Source: Papiliotrema nemorosa (Eukaryota; Basidiomycota; Tremellomycetes; Tremellales; Rhynchogastremaceae). From it: DNA of 64,000 nt. Positions 34,116-45,176 of this stretch are shown piece after piece. The stretch is from assembly GCA_032158125.1 (NCBI GenBank), contig JASKOT010000045.1, positions 31,962-95,961 on the forward strand, given 5' to 3'. The notes beneath the pieces were generated by a model. It saw only the letters and a list, made by a program, of their open reading frames with translations. It was not told the origin of the DNA and did no database searches. The position numbers and the translations under genes are program-made. How positions within the stretch are numbered: the first letter of the stretch is position 1; every line of letters starts with the position of its first letter.

Positions 34116-35477
34116 TTAACGCCTGGGAGGTATCGTTCCGCCCCAGCTTCCCCTTGCCGCCTCCAGAACGCTCGTCCTACTATCCGTATGTGCCCAAGGT
34201 GCTGGGGTCACAGCGATCGGATCCGCCTTCGTTCCTGACCCATCCTTCCTGGCCCGATCTTCGGGTATGTCATCCCCCCACGTCCACCCGCCTATCCATA
34301 TACCTTGCACCACCACCCTCTTCCCGGCTACTTCTCCCATGAACATCTTACGCAACCCAGCATGTGGTTTCTTCCAATCGGGGAATGTGGAGAGCTGGTG
34401 GAGAAGAGGCGAGTGTTCCGAGAATGAAGCACCAGTCTTGAATGTTGTGATGCGATACAAGGACAAGGTATACATATCTGTGATAGGGGAAGACGACGTC
34501 GAGCGAGTTGCACGCTGCAGAGCTTGAGTCGGGGTGATCCCGGAGTCTGAGAGTTAGCTCAACATCTGTCTCTATGGCGTACCTAGGAGCTGAGCAGAGC
34601 CGAATAGGTAGCTGAGCTTAGTACAAGCAGTCTTAGCGATTGGAAAGGGCTCACGGGAAGAAGCAGTAGTCGTCCAGACCCCAGACACCATGTGACCCAG
34701 CGGGCTCCAGCTTGTAAGTCTGTTGTAACAGCGTCACCAGCTCAAGATATCTAAGGTAAGCTCTTGTCTAGTCGATCGATGGCTAGACTCACCGAGGAAA
34801 GACGCGCAATACCAGCTCGTCGTCTTCCTCTTCTTTCCCTGCTCCGCCAATCCACCCAGAAACAACACAACACCATAGTGCCAACACGAAGGCTAGCTCG
34901 TGGCCTGTCCCATAGTCCAGTCTCGTTGTGTGACCGAATGCGTTCGAGTTGACGAGCAGCGGAAGAACCTGCGCGGCGAGAGTTGCTGGTATACCCGGGA
35001 AGTCAGCTACGATGTCTGGTAGGCGCTAAGACAGTCAGCTTGTCTCGACCTGCTGATTCCCGATGCATACCTTTTCAACGAGCTTGATGTACTCCCTGAA
35101 AGCTAGGTTACCAAAGCGCTGATTCGACTGGGGGTGAGGCGGAACTTCGTCCACCCATCTCGTCATCTGCTCCAGAAGATCTATCAAGCTGTTGATAGAC
35201 TGGACGGTCAGTACGCGGCGGAACATCCTATATGCACCTGCGAGGTATCATTCTGACCATGCATGATCTGTTTCCCTTTGATTCTGTCGCATCGCTGAGT
35301 GATCCAGCTCCAGAACAGGCGGAACCCTGGTGTCGTGTGCCATTGGGCGACGAGTGAGTCGGTTGTCAACAGAGCTCGAGGTGCAGCGGGTTCGGAAGGG
35401 AGTTCGAGATGGTCTTTAAGCGGTGCTGATGTTCCAGGCTGCCTCGAGGGCCCTGCTTGGCTAGATTGAGCTTGCAT
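34116..35477 (-). CDS. PTPA: PP2A activator PTPA (Rrd1/Rrd2), peptidyl-prolyl isomerase
   Basis: Multi-exon gene matching phosphotyrosyl phosphatase activators, which remodel the active site of PP2A-type phosphatases and have prolyl isomerase activity. Segments in order: residues from ATG 35477 are disordered, then [39 protein letters not shown] with [15 protein letters not shown]; the family hallmark [47 protein letters not shown]; and [19 protein letters not shown] with [18 protein letters not shown] near the end. All conserved blocks are present. The start is 160 bases from the start of TRM11, so they share a divergent promoter. An overlapping plus-strand ORF at 34022-34527 was rejected because the minus-strand product is conserved. 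Confidence 0.92.
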
Positions 35478-35636
35478 TGCTGTAGGATGATAGATGGATA
35501 GGTGTACAGGTCGTGCTCGCCATCAAAACCCCCCTGCTCGTCATCGGCCGTCACCTTTCCCACGGTACATATTCATTCTGTTGACAAGGTCTCAAAAGTC
35601 TGAACGGAATTTTGGTCGACCCAGCGAAACCTCAAC

Positions 35637-37420
35637 ATGCCTCGATATCTGCTCAGAGCTACATTGACGCACCCGACGTTCCGGATCCCAAACTTATTGT
35701 CGACCGCTCAGCTATATGGATTCGACCTCAAGCTCATCTCGGCAGACTTGTCCAGGGGCGCTTTGGTCGTCGAGCTAGAGAAAGAGGAACATGTTCAGCA
35801 TATCCTAGACAGGGCTATCGCTGTCTTGTGAGTGCTGGCTGAATGCTTGAATCCTAACTGACTCACCAGCTGGGCAGCAGAGATTTTTGCTCAAGCAGAT
35901 AACATGGACCAGCTACACCAACGCCTGAAAGAAGTGTACCCTTCGCTGGAGCCATACCGACATCTACCATTCAGGATCAGCGTCGACGCTGCGAATTTGC
36001 ATTTGACCAGCAATTATCAGAGGTAAGCTCTTGTTCGTGCGTTAGAAGTCTGACGGCAGATCTATAGCGTCGAGCTTTGACTACCTCGACATCCAAGGCA
36101 AGGTCAACCTGACCAACCCGGACGTAGAGTATCTGATATTCGAGGACTGTACGTCATGTTTCCTGCTCGGATGTGTCCTTTGATTGAACATGCAGATGAC
36201 TGGACATCGACAACGACGAAAGAGGAACAAATCGCTCGGCAAGGAAACTTTGAGCAGGTCTACTTTACTCGCAGAGTGAGCGCTGCCGGTGCTTCAGCTG
36301 GACAAAGCTGATATGGCCCAGATAGGGCATTCTCGATGTAGGCCAATGGTCTCTGTCAACTCGGTCAAGACGAGGGAGTATTACGGGAATACCTCGATGG
36401 AATCTGAGATGGGGTTCCTGATGGCGTGTCAGACGTTGGTGAGCTGGGCGCCCAGCGGAGTAGGAGACTGGGAGCTGATTCTAGGCTGCACCGGGACGAG
36501 TCGTTTATGACCCATTCGTCGGCACTGGATCGCTGCTCTATGCTTGTGCTCAGCTGGGAGCTATGGTCATCGGCTCGGATATTGATGGAAGGCAAATGAG
36601 GGGGAAGAGTGGGTTGTGCCGGGCAGACTGTAATTCTAACGGACAGAGACTGGCAAAGGTGTTCAACCAGGGATTCTCAGAGCCGCAGCGCAATACGGTG
36701 TTGAACATCATTTCATGGGCTGTCTGACATTCGATGCCACCCTGAATCCATGGAGGAGGGGCGGTTGGCTTGACGCAATCATCACAGACCCGCCTTGTAA
36801 GTCAACCCGAATGCCCCGACTGACTTTGTAGACGGAGTGCGAGCAGGAGCGAAAAGACTGGGCAAGCGACCGGAGAAGATGAGGCCGATGAGAGATGAGC
36901 CTTTCCAGCGAGAAGACGGGACGTTCCCGCATCTGTGAGTTTCTTTCCCCCTTTCACAACTGATCGGAGTCAACCGGATTATCTACCTCCCTCTCGACCA
37001 TACGAACTCATGCACCTCACACTCGACTTGATACGCTTCGCAAGGTATATGCTGGTACCGGGCGGTCGGCTGGTATTCTTCTTGCCGACAGTCACGGAAG
37101 AGTATGATGCGATCGACGTGCCGGTGATTGAGGGGATGAAGGAGCTCAAGTGGAAGGATGGGAGTGTACAGGAGTACAACAAGTGGGGCAGGCGGGTAAG
37201 CGACCCTCACGAGGGATGTGCAGAACTGACGTCCGAGTTGATAACGATGGAAAAGGTGGCGCAGGATGACGGACCGCCACCGAGATTTGATGACTATAGC
37301 GAGCTAGAAGGGAAGACAGCAGGGCATCATCAATTCAACAGGAAGGTAGGCACGTGGTCGTTCAAAGCGTCTACCGCTGACCATCAACAGTACTTCGACG
37401 GGTTCAAAGCCAAAGAATAG
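35637..37420 (+). CDS. TRM11: tRNA (guanine(10)-N2)-methyltransferase catalytic subunit Trm11
   Basis: Begins MPRYLLRATLTHPTFRIPNL, the typical Trm11 start (the family opens with a THUMP-like domain). Then FDYLDIQGKVNLTNPDVEYL, REYYGNTSMESEMGFLMACQ and the SAM-binding motif VYDPFVGTGSLLYACAQLGA with IGSDIDGRQMRGK. The catalytic motif DAIITDPPYGVR is split by an intron after the second Pro. LTLDLIRFARYMLVPGGRLV follows, and the C-terminus is HHQFNRKYFDGFKAKE. Trm11 with Trm112 makes m2G10 in cytoplasmic tRNAs. About eight short introns. The ATG at 35637 is the first in frame and fits the family start. Confidence 0.94.
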
Positions 37421-37505
37421 GACTCTTTCACGCGGTGCCATTTCCATTCATTCTCGCATAAACACATTCTACCACGACATTGCATGTACACATCACGGAA
37501 AGCCA

Positions 37506-38497
37506 CTATCGGGCCGACGCCTCACCCACATCCTCTCCCGAATCATATCCCAAATCTTCCTGGTCAACCCCGACAAACTTCTGCAATGATTCGATCAGTC
37601 GTGCAGTCTCGCTCAGCTGACGTTCGAGCTCTGTGCATCTCGTTTGAAGGTCAGTATGCTGCTGCTTGATCGAGCTCAACTGCGAAGCAGATGCTTCTGA
37701 AGCTTTGGCGCCTAGTTGAGAAGTTCTCAGAGCACTGTCGAGCTTATCTAGTCGCGTCCATGTTTCGGTCATGTCTCGACGCCAATCCTTGTCCATCTGG
37801 AGCAACGACGCAGCGATCATTCGTGTCGACTCCTCTTGACGCGCTAGACGAGCCTGCAGGTTTCCTTGAGAATATTCTGAGTTGGCAATACTTGAAAGCT
37901 GGTCAAGTGTTCGCGATGGACCTGTATCTGCCCGGACCCCCTCGGATTCGGTGTCGCTCGGAGAAGGAGTATGAACCATGACCAAATCGTCGTCTGAGCC
38001 TGTTTCAGCACCCAAGTCCGAAGCGGAAGAGTCAAGTGAGGCCTCAGAAGTGACAGAAATAGAGGTCCCTTGCTGATCCCCTCCTTGTCCAAGTCCTTTC
38101 CTTTACGGTCGTCCGAAGATCGATTGATGCCTCTGACAGGCTCAGACGATTTCATCTTGTCTTCTGAGTCGATTTGAACAGTTGCGCTTGAGATTGAAGA
38201 CGCAGTAGGGTCAACGCCCTCGGACTGGGAGTCTGCATCGATGTGTTGCCTCGAAACCGTCACAGAGGAGGGGCCAGCAGGTTCCGGGTCACCCTGGGAC
38301 AGGGAGGTCATGCTGGACTCGAGCACTTGCGTCGGAATAGTATCACATGAAGAATCGTTTCTCATCCTATTCGGCAAGACAGAAGAGACAGCTGAGGTGT
38401 CGACTGAGCTTCTTGATGTTCCACCCAGCTGGGACTGGAGTTGTCGCCTGCGGCCATCAGACAGGGCAGCGAGCTTTGCTCCAGAGTGCATCGACAT
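37506..38497 (-). CDS. Orphan coiled-coil protein
   Basis: Exon 1 38497-38138 and exon 2 38072-37506 join in phase to 308 residues. The first half is Ser/Thr-rich and disordered (MSMHSGAKLAALSDGRRRQL at the start). After an acidic SDTESEG region, residues about 190-280 form a heptad-like coiled coil (LQARLARQEESTRMIAASLL, SSIKQQHTDLQTRCTELERQ), and the tail is acidic (DQEDLGYDSGEDVGE). No family recognised. Its stop is 85 bases from the stop of TRM11. Confidence 0.65.
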
Positions 38498-39304
38498 GTT
38501 TTGGCAGTCTGCTGTTTGGAAAAGCAGAAACAAGAGCAACTGAGGAGTTGAGCATGATAATTTAGTCTACTCCGTGTAGAAGGTGCATCAAACAACACAA
38601 AGGTAGGCAGATGTGTGAGATATAGCACAATCAGAAGCTGAGAACCTCTTCGATTTCCAATGTGAAACGTCTTTACGCCACAGAGCATAACTGTCATCCC
38701 TTTGAGAGTGCATGCGAAACGTTTGCCAAATGAATCGTCTCTGACAGGTGATTCGCAAAGCTCTCCGATCTCGTCGGTACGGTAAGAAGCAGTGTTCGAT
38801 GTTGGTTCGTGCGCGCAGTGGAATGTCATGGACACTAGGCTGCTGGCGACCTGCATCACTAAGCTGCATCTCCCTGTCTCATCAACAGATCTCAAAGACA
38901 CAGATAGTAAGCACTCTACTGTACGCATGAGTCAAGTCTTCTGGTACTCCCTCCTTGCAGGCCTCCTCCCAAGGTGCCGTTCCCCGTGGGGTGCTCGATG
39001 AGGCACGCCGTGGGAAGCAACCCCAAGACTGTGACGCAGAAAGGAGATGCAGTGTGACCGTTAACGGATTCACATCTTCTTGAGATACACGACGCCTTAG
39101 CAAGACGATCTTCATGCTCTCGTGCCATACCTCCTTCGGTCATGGTAAAGGTGTATATGAGAGGAAAGAGTAGTGTTGAGAGATTCGTGAGAGCCACAGA
39201 CACTCAGTCCGCCCTGTATCCTCGTACCCTTCATGCATACATTTATCACTGGCAATGTTCGCTTCATCATCCACAACTCCCAAGTTTCACCGCTTGTGTG
39301 GATC
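38498..39304. other. Intergenic, no gene supported
   Basis: About 800 bases between two minus-strand orphans. It contains minus-strand ORFs up to 188 codons that overlap exon 1 of the 38497 gene, with no motif and a poor composition. Confidence 0.4.
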
Positions 39305-39949
39305 TCAGTCTGTGTCCTCCGCGTCGTCATCGAGCTCCATGGATCTGGTGTGGGACCCAAAAACAGTGTCAGGCTGGTCCGGATTTCCGCTTTGGATCGC
39401 ATAGGGATGCGAAGAGGTATTGGAGGGTGATTGATGGGACTCCAAATTGTCATTGGTGTCCGTATCAGCCGAAGTCGCTTGGTCTCCTTGTTTCGAAGTC
39501 TGTGGCCGGTCGATCAATTTCCCTTTGCCTTTTCTTCGCTTGGAGGTCTCAATGTCGGACTCATCTTCTATGACCTCGTGATCTGTCGTTTTGCCTTTTG
39601 TTAGTGATATCTCTGCAACATCGAACCCCCGGTAAGGAATGTCTTCGTGGTCTCCACGTCGCCCTGGCATAGGGTAGAGACTTCTTTCGTAACTGAACCC
39701 TTGGGATCTATGAGCTTCGGACCCGCCCCAGTCCTCTCCGAGCCTCGACATCCTTCTTGTGAGCTCTCTGAAGTCGTCGGTATCTTTGGGATCTTCCACA
39801 AAGCCTTGAGTCATCTCGGCGGGGGTCAACAGATCCTTGCAGCGGACGTCGAGGTACAGTTGTCCTTCACCAGGTCCAGACCTGTCATCTCGGTACACGT
39901 ATGTTGCTTCATGCAGGCGGGTTCTGGTGTCGTTTTCGTTCGATTCCAT
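39305..39949 (-). CDS. Orphan acidic disordered protein
   Basis: Single open frame of 214 residues from ATG 39949. Start: MESNENDTRTRLHEATYVYR. The middle has LYLDVRCKDLLTPAEM and DDFRELTRRMSRLGEDW; then a basic SKRRKGKGKLIDRPQ that may be a nuclear signal, and an acidic end (SMELDDDAEDTD). No homologue recognised. Support is the long open frame and protein-like composition only. Confidence 0.5.
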   Translation of the reverse strand: MESNENDTRTRLHEATYVYRDDRSGPGEGQLYLDVRCKDLLTPAEMTQGFVEDPKDTDDFRELTRRMSRLGEDWGGSEAHRSQGFSYERSLYPMPGRRGDHEDIPYRGFDVAEISLTKGKTTDHEVIEDESDIETSKRRKGKGKLIDRPQTSKQGDQATSADTDTNDNLESHQSPSNTSSHPYAIQSGNPDQPDTVFGSHTRSMELDDDAEDTD

Positions 39950-40487
39950 CTTGGATACAGGCAGACAGTTATGTGCCACGAAGTGAAATGTAGACGTAAG
40001 ATACGTGGGGCTGAGCTTTCACGTATACTACAACATCGCCACACTGTGGAATGTACTGTAGTGCATGTGCACACTCTACTCGATCGTAACAGAGTGACAA
40101 TCCTTTCAAGCTGATATGTCGCATCTCCACGCGTTTCATGTTTGAGATCCACCGCATTGGTTCTTGCATATAGTGTCCACCGCCGAGAAACTGACCCGTA
40201 TAAGGGGCATCATGGCAAAGGAATTTGCAGAATGTGAGACGGACCAAGACTTGTTGTGGTTTCCATGACTGTTTCGCCGATGTGATCGGAGAAGTGGTAG
40301 GCAATAAAAGCGCTGGAGAGATTGCTATGGAAGGGACGTATGTTCACAGGCGTTTCAAGCTCGCTCTTCTCATACTCAGCTACCAGACACTATGGCTCAA
40401 AGGCCTTACAAGTACAGTATAGTAAGTGTTCGGTACTCGTACTGTAGGTGCGGCGAGAGATACCTAAGCGATGTCTGTCTTCGACTC
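39950..40487. promoter_or_regulatory. Upstream region with TACTGTA-type motifs
   Basis: About 540 bases. TACAGTA and TACTCGTACTGTA variants are at about 40050 and 40411-40447. No gene recognised. Confidence 0.4.
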
Positions 40488-41429
40488 CTAAGCCTTCCCG
40501 AGACGCTTGTCCATTGTATCAAAGACACTCGCAACTCCAATACCCGTCTCGCCTTCGTGAACACTCGACGCGGGCGATGACGCAGCCGTCGGCATAGTCA
40601 ACGGAGCATGCCGCGAGAACACTCGTGCATGTTTAGGAGCCGTAGGGCAGGAGCACACCGTATCGATGCTCGCCACTCCCCCCTCTAGAGCCATCGACGT
40701 CGTAGAAGGACTCATGAGCTGTCTCACGGGGTCATCTCCGATTTCTGAGAAGATTCTTCGATGTCTCGTGTATCTTTGAACCTGTTTTTGCTTGTCGCTT
40801 GAAGTTACCGAGTCCAAAGACGTTGACAGAGACCGCTCGAAATACAGGGGATTGGGCGCTCCCTCGGTGTCTAGTCGAATCTCCATTAGGTCCGTGACTG
40901 CTCTGGAAAGGGTGAGGTGCACTTCTTGAGGTTGGTCATCGTCATTCTGACCAGAACCATTCTTATGGCTCGATCGTGTAGTGTCAGAGACTGATCTCGC
41001 AGGCGTAGTCCCCTCTTCTTCGAGGTAGAAGGGGAGATCGCTGACATCGACTTCGTCACCGTCATGCTCCTCAGCAGAGGGTAGAGGGTTGACACGAGGC
41101 ACCAGGAGCTCGAACTCTGGAGGATTTTTAGAAGCTCTGTCGTCAGTCTCCGTCATCCCTGTAAAGGGATTGTCCGCAATTCTGTCACTACCGTCAGTGA
41201 TGTGGAGGGGGACTCCATTGACGAGCATCGATGTTCCATGTAGAGTGACTACACCGTTGTCACCGGTTATGTCTCTTCTTAAGCTGTCTTGCTCATCTTC
41301 GATTGCTTGCTGTAAGAGCTGCGAACGATGTCTGACCGATTCATGTGGTGTGGGCTCAGTTGCATCGAGCTCTCCGATCATGAAGAACATGGGAGCATTC
41401 GGCTGTTCTTGATCTTTTGGCGCATCCAT
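40488..41429 (-). CDS. Orphan disordered protein
   Basis: Single open frame of 313 residues from ATG 41429; an alternative in-frame start codon upstream is not ATG. Start: MDAPKDQEQPNAPMFFMIGE. It has helical HRSQLLQQAIEDEQDSLRRD, a possible beta stretch GVVTLHGTSMLVNGVPLHI, acidic segments and a Ser-rich C-terminus. No domain recognised. The third orphan in a row on this strand. Confidence 0.5.
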   Translation of the reverse strand: MDAPKDQEQPNAPMFFMIGELDATEPTPHESVRHRSQLLQQAIEDEQDSLRRDITGDNGVVTLHGTSMLVNGVPLHITDGSDRIADNPFTGMTETDDRASKNPPEFELLVPRVNPLPSAEEHDGDEVDVSDLPFYLEEEGTTPARSVSDTTRSSHKNGSGQNDDDQPQEVHLTLSRAVTDLMEIRLDTEGAPNPLYFERSLSTSLDSVTSSDKQKQVQRYTRHRRIFSEIGDDPVRQLMSPSTTSMALEGGVASIDTVCSCPTAPKHARVFSRHAPLTMPTAASSPASSVHEGETGIGVASVFDTMDKRLGKA

Positions 41430-42000
41430 CTTGTATGTTCGCAAAGTAGGTATGAAACGCAAGGTTGGTGGCGTTAGGGAGAGGCGAGAAGTTTGGCGAC
41501 TGAAGCTCCACAGACTAGTATATACGGCCGAAGGTGAGTCTGACCACGAGTGAAATCCCTTTGTGCAGATCTAATTTGAGTTGCATGTACGCAGCAAGGT
41601 CTGGCTTCCGTTTCAGGATCACCAAGACTTCTGCGAAGCTTCACTGTATTGAGATTTGTCTAAAGAAGCCATCGAGGAAGCGGTGCTGACCGTTTCAGGA
41701 AGTCTGCATTGCGACTTTCGGGTGGGAGCCCTTGTAAAGAAATGATCGATGCAATGTTTCCCTTGCACAAAGGTTGGAGGTATCACGGCTTCCTCCTCCC
41801 TTCCCCAAATAGAGCACAGCGATCCTACAGTGGATCATCACTGTGAGGAGACCCGGATAAGACACTGCGTGCATTCTTGTCTGACTACTGATAATGGATT
41901 ATATCGCTCGCACTCTCGTTCTGCAATGTCCTTTATATGTATGTTGCACAATCTACTTCCCAGACGCTAGCTATTCATCGGCAGACGCTTGTGTGCTCGA
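41430..42000. other. Intergenic, nothing recognised
   Basis: About 570 bases between the orphan gene start and the lectin gene stop; only short motif-free ORFs. Confidence 0.4.
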
Positions 42001-43026
42001 TTACATGTGGTTGACGGGCGACCAATGTTGGTGGACATCGGGTCCGCTACACTGCCAACCTTGGACGTTCTGGGTACCAGCTTGCACGTCCAAGCACTGA
42101 TTGCCGTTGTACACAGCGATGTGATTGTCGCCGGTATAGTACATTGTCTGCTGGAAGAGACCGGGGTAGCATTGCCAGATCTTCATGGGGACACCGTTGT
42201 ATCCTCCGTTGTCTCCAAAATCGATACAAAAGTTCTCTCCAGCCACCTGTACGGTAGTGACTCCGCTCGATGCATAGGTCCAGAGTTGACTGGGGGATCC
42301 AGTGCAAGGTGCAATGCCTACAGGCGAGCCGCTGTAGAACTGACCGTTGGTCACTGTGAGACACTGTGAATAGTCGTTTCCGTTGGCCCAGTAGATGGGT
42401 GCACCAGAGGCGGAAGGGGGAGCCATGGAAGGTGTCGAGCTGGGAACTACCGATACAGTGGAAGTAGGCATCATCGAGGAGGCTGGCGAGCTTCCACCAA
42501 CGTTCTGGATCGAGAATGATTGAACATCCCCGTTATTGGTATTCGATCCACAAGCCACAAAGTTGGCTCCGTTGGCGCTCGAGTAATCAAGACAAGGGGT
42601 ATAACCAGTGACGGCGATATGGTCGGTGTCGGTGTAGTAGAATTGCTGCTGGGGGACTCCGGGGTAACAGGTCCATACCTTGGCAGGAGTTGAAGGTGTA
42701 GATCCGGGATTGTCACCGGCATCGAGACACAGGTTTGTCCCGACAAGCTGGATGCCCTGTTGATTGCCGTGCTGAATGTTCCAGAGACCATAGAGAGGCT
42801 CATTTGGCAGCTCGGTTTGGACCGAGTGACAATCGACGAAAGCGACAGGAGAACCATCGCCGAGACTGCCGGAAAAGGTTGTCGCAAGACAGAGATCTTG
42901 AGCAGAATAGGGATTGGTTTGCCCAGTAGGGAACTTGATCAATTGTCCCGGCGTGTTGCCTAGCGCTTGTCGCCTAGTCGGGGCTGCCTGTACGGCAATG
43001 GCGGAAAACAAAAGGATGGGCAGCAT
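42001..43026 (-). CDS. Secreted protein with two ricin-type beta-trefoil lectin domains
   Basis: Single exon, 341 residues. An N-terminal signal peptide (MLPILLFSAIAVQAAPTRR) is followed by two related beta-trefoil units. Unit 1, about 30-175: LCLATTFSGSLGDGSPVAFV, LCLDAGDNPG, QQQFYYTDTDHIAVTG, CLDYSSANG. A Ser/Pro/Thr linker comes next. Unit 2, about 210-340: CLTVTNGQFYSGSPVGIAPC, SQLWTYASSG, FCIDFGDNGGYNG, MYYTGDNHIAVYNGNQCLDV. CLD and QxW-like motifs are those of the R-type lectin fold, which binds galactose-type or other glycans. There is no catalytic chain, so this is a lectin and not a ribosome-inactivating protein. Likely extracellular or wall-associated. A TATA box lies 77 bases upstream. 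Confidence 0.88.
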   Translation of the reverse strand: MLPILLFSAIAVQAAPTRRQALGNTPGQLIKFPTGQTNPYSAQDLCLATTFSGSLGDGSPVAFVDCHSVQTELPNEPLYGLWNIQHGNQQGIQLVGTNLCLDAGDNPGSTPSTPAKVWTCYPGVPQQQFYYTDTDHIAVTGYTPCLDYSSANGANFVACGSNTNNGDVQSFSIQNVGGSSPASSMMPTSTVSVVPSSTPSMAPPSASGAPIYWANGNDYSQCLTVTNGQFYSGSPVGIAPCTGSPSQLWTYASSGVTTVQVAGENFCIDFGDNGGYNGVPMKIWQCYPGLFQQTMYYTGDNHIAVYNGNQCLDVQAGTQNVQGWQCSGPDVHQHWSPVNHM

Positions 43027-45176
43027 GGTACGTGTGACGAGAAGATGGGTCGAGAGCGAATGTGCAGATGAGGGTCGAAGAGATGGTCGACGTGAGCTAC
43101 TCTTTATACCTTGCAGTGAGCGGACAATTCGGCAGAGAGCATGGACCGGGCTATGATAGCAGCGCTTAGATTAATGGATTGACCCGCAGAGTACTCGTAG
43201 TCAATATGCTGCTAACCCCGGCCAGCTCGCCGAGGTCATGTTGTACAGGCAAAGATGAGCATAGCATGCGCGCTCCACATGGGGCCAAACAGACAGAGCG
43301 GTACATGACGGCATTTCAATGAAGTGTAATGCTACTTCAATTGTCTTCGGTCGATGCCTCATTCGGGATGTCTATTTCGGGCCGCCTCGCGATCTGCACC
43401 ACCTTGGCGACGGCGTCATCGCAACGAGCACATGTGACAGGTAGTCACCAGAGAAACATCGGCGGAACTTCGCGGGGCGGGTTGTTGGAAAGGCAGTGCG
43501 CTGTACATGAGCATTAGGTACACCGGCTACTCTTTGCAACCTGTACAGCAGCGATGCGGTCCATCGAAGACCAGCTGATCGAGTTGACCAGAAGTGAGAC
43601 GCACCATATCCGCCGACCTCAACTCGTCATTCATGTCTGTATGCATTTGCCGCTCCGTTTTCCGACCTAGTGCCTCCCGATCAAAGTCAAGTGAGACATA
43701 CCTTTGTACCGGCTTGATGAGTGTTGGAGCACCACAATCTCGCGGAGATCCGGTCAAGTGTCTCCAAGGCATTGGAAATCGACTGTTTCTCCACTTCCAA
43801 CTCCATCACAAGGACCCCTCGACTTCGATGTAGAGTACGATCATGCTAAGGGTAAGAATTACCTGCTCTCGCGACATCTAATGCAAATACGAGACGAGAG
43901 ACGCTTCCATTTGGGTCGGAGAGCCCCGTTGCTACTTTGTGACGTTTTGTCCGCGAGATTGAGTGGTTGTCATGTGTAGTAGGAGCTTCCACTGATCACA
44001 TTCTTGGGTTCTGCGTTTGAGACCTGAGAGGTCTGAAGACAGGGTCTCTCCTCCGATTGTTCACCTTGACCGATTTGTGTCGGCCATGAATGATCGCACC
44101 CATGACCTCATGCAAGCCTTAGAACCCCGCAACGGATGATGCACAATCCTAAATGCTCCGTACACGATACTGATATCCACTCTTCTCAATGATGGTCTCC
44201 TATCTTACTCGTCACAATTTCCTGGCTCCGCTGAGACAAGCACTCTTGCACCTCGTAAAGCAGACAGATGCTGTATGATCTTGTCGAGCGGGCTGAGGAA
44301 GCTCGTCACGTCTTGCCTAGGTCCTGGTCAGTGACATCAGTTTTCATTGATTCATAGCCTGATGAGTCGATGTGAGTCAAAGGTTTCCCCGGCCGAAGCA
44401 TCTACCGACTCTGTATGGCGCAACATCCAGTTCAGAGTGTTCAGCTTGCTCTGCTTAATCTCGAGCCCGCTATGTGACTCGGGGTCGTCTCTTGCATACA
44501 GCTCATCCCGGCAGTGTGAGATCTGTTGAGCTGGGAATCTTTCTCCTAAGGTGACGTTCTGCTGTGTCCGTCGAGCTCTTGCGTGCCTGACCTGTCGACT
44601 CCCGCCACTGGCTGCTGGACGAGCAGCCGCAGATGTAGTCCAATTCACAGGAATGCGTATCTCGCATATTCACCGCACCTCTGACAGATCGTAGACAGCG
44701 GAATGGACACGTGCACGCTGTCCGGCACCACTTTTGTATCCAAAGGAGAGGCATGATCCTTCTCATTGCAAGTACGGGAGAATCTCCCGAGACTGCCTCA
44801 AACTTCCCAAATCTGAAACGACCCGACTCGACAAAGGCCTCTCTGCAAGGTGCCTCCCTCTCAATTCCATGCGAGCTAGGCGAGGACGGGAATGCCTGTC
44901 TCTAAAGGTCGCCGTCACGCAGAATCGGCATTGTGATGCATGCATGTACTAAGCAGGATGAGACCCGACGGCATCGGATAAGCTGGAAAGCACGCCACGT
45001 GTTTTGGTTATGAGATGTTGCCTCGCGGCGGTCTGTCGTCAACGGTCGACCATCCCAACGTTGATCATTATACCTCATATACCACGCACACCTCACACAT
45101 ACCCACCTCTCCATTTCTTGGCGACTCTTCCAGCTTGACACCACCTTCGTCTTGCTGCAGATTGCTTGGGGTAATC
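43027..45176. other. Gene-poor stretch with weak candidate ORFs
   Basis: About 2.1 kb without a recognised gene, the longest in the window. Two minus-strand frames have protein-like composition: 43527-43772 (with DREALGRKTERQMHTDMNDE) and 44352-44648 (with LNTLNWMLRHTESVDASAGE). Neither could be joined to other exons with confident splice sites, so they are not called as genes. Confidence 0.4.
43103..43108 (-). promoter_or_regulatory. TATA box of the lectin gene
   Basis: TATAAA on the minus strand, 77 bases upstream of ATG 43026 and followed by a leader without ATG in good position. Confidence 0.5.

Noticed and set aside
34022..34527. Plus-strand ORFs (107 and 87 codons) suggesting a small gene
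   Set aside because: The minus strand here encodes the conserved C-terminus of PTPA with correct splice phases; the plus-strand frames are its shadow.
42001..43026. Reading the lectin as a ricin-like toxin
   Set aside because: Only beta-trefoil lectin units are present; there is no catalytic A-chain domain.
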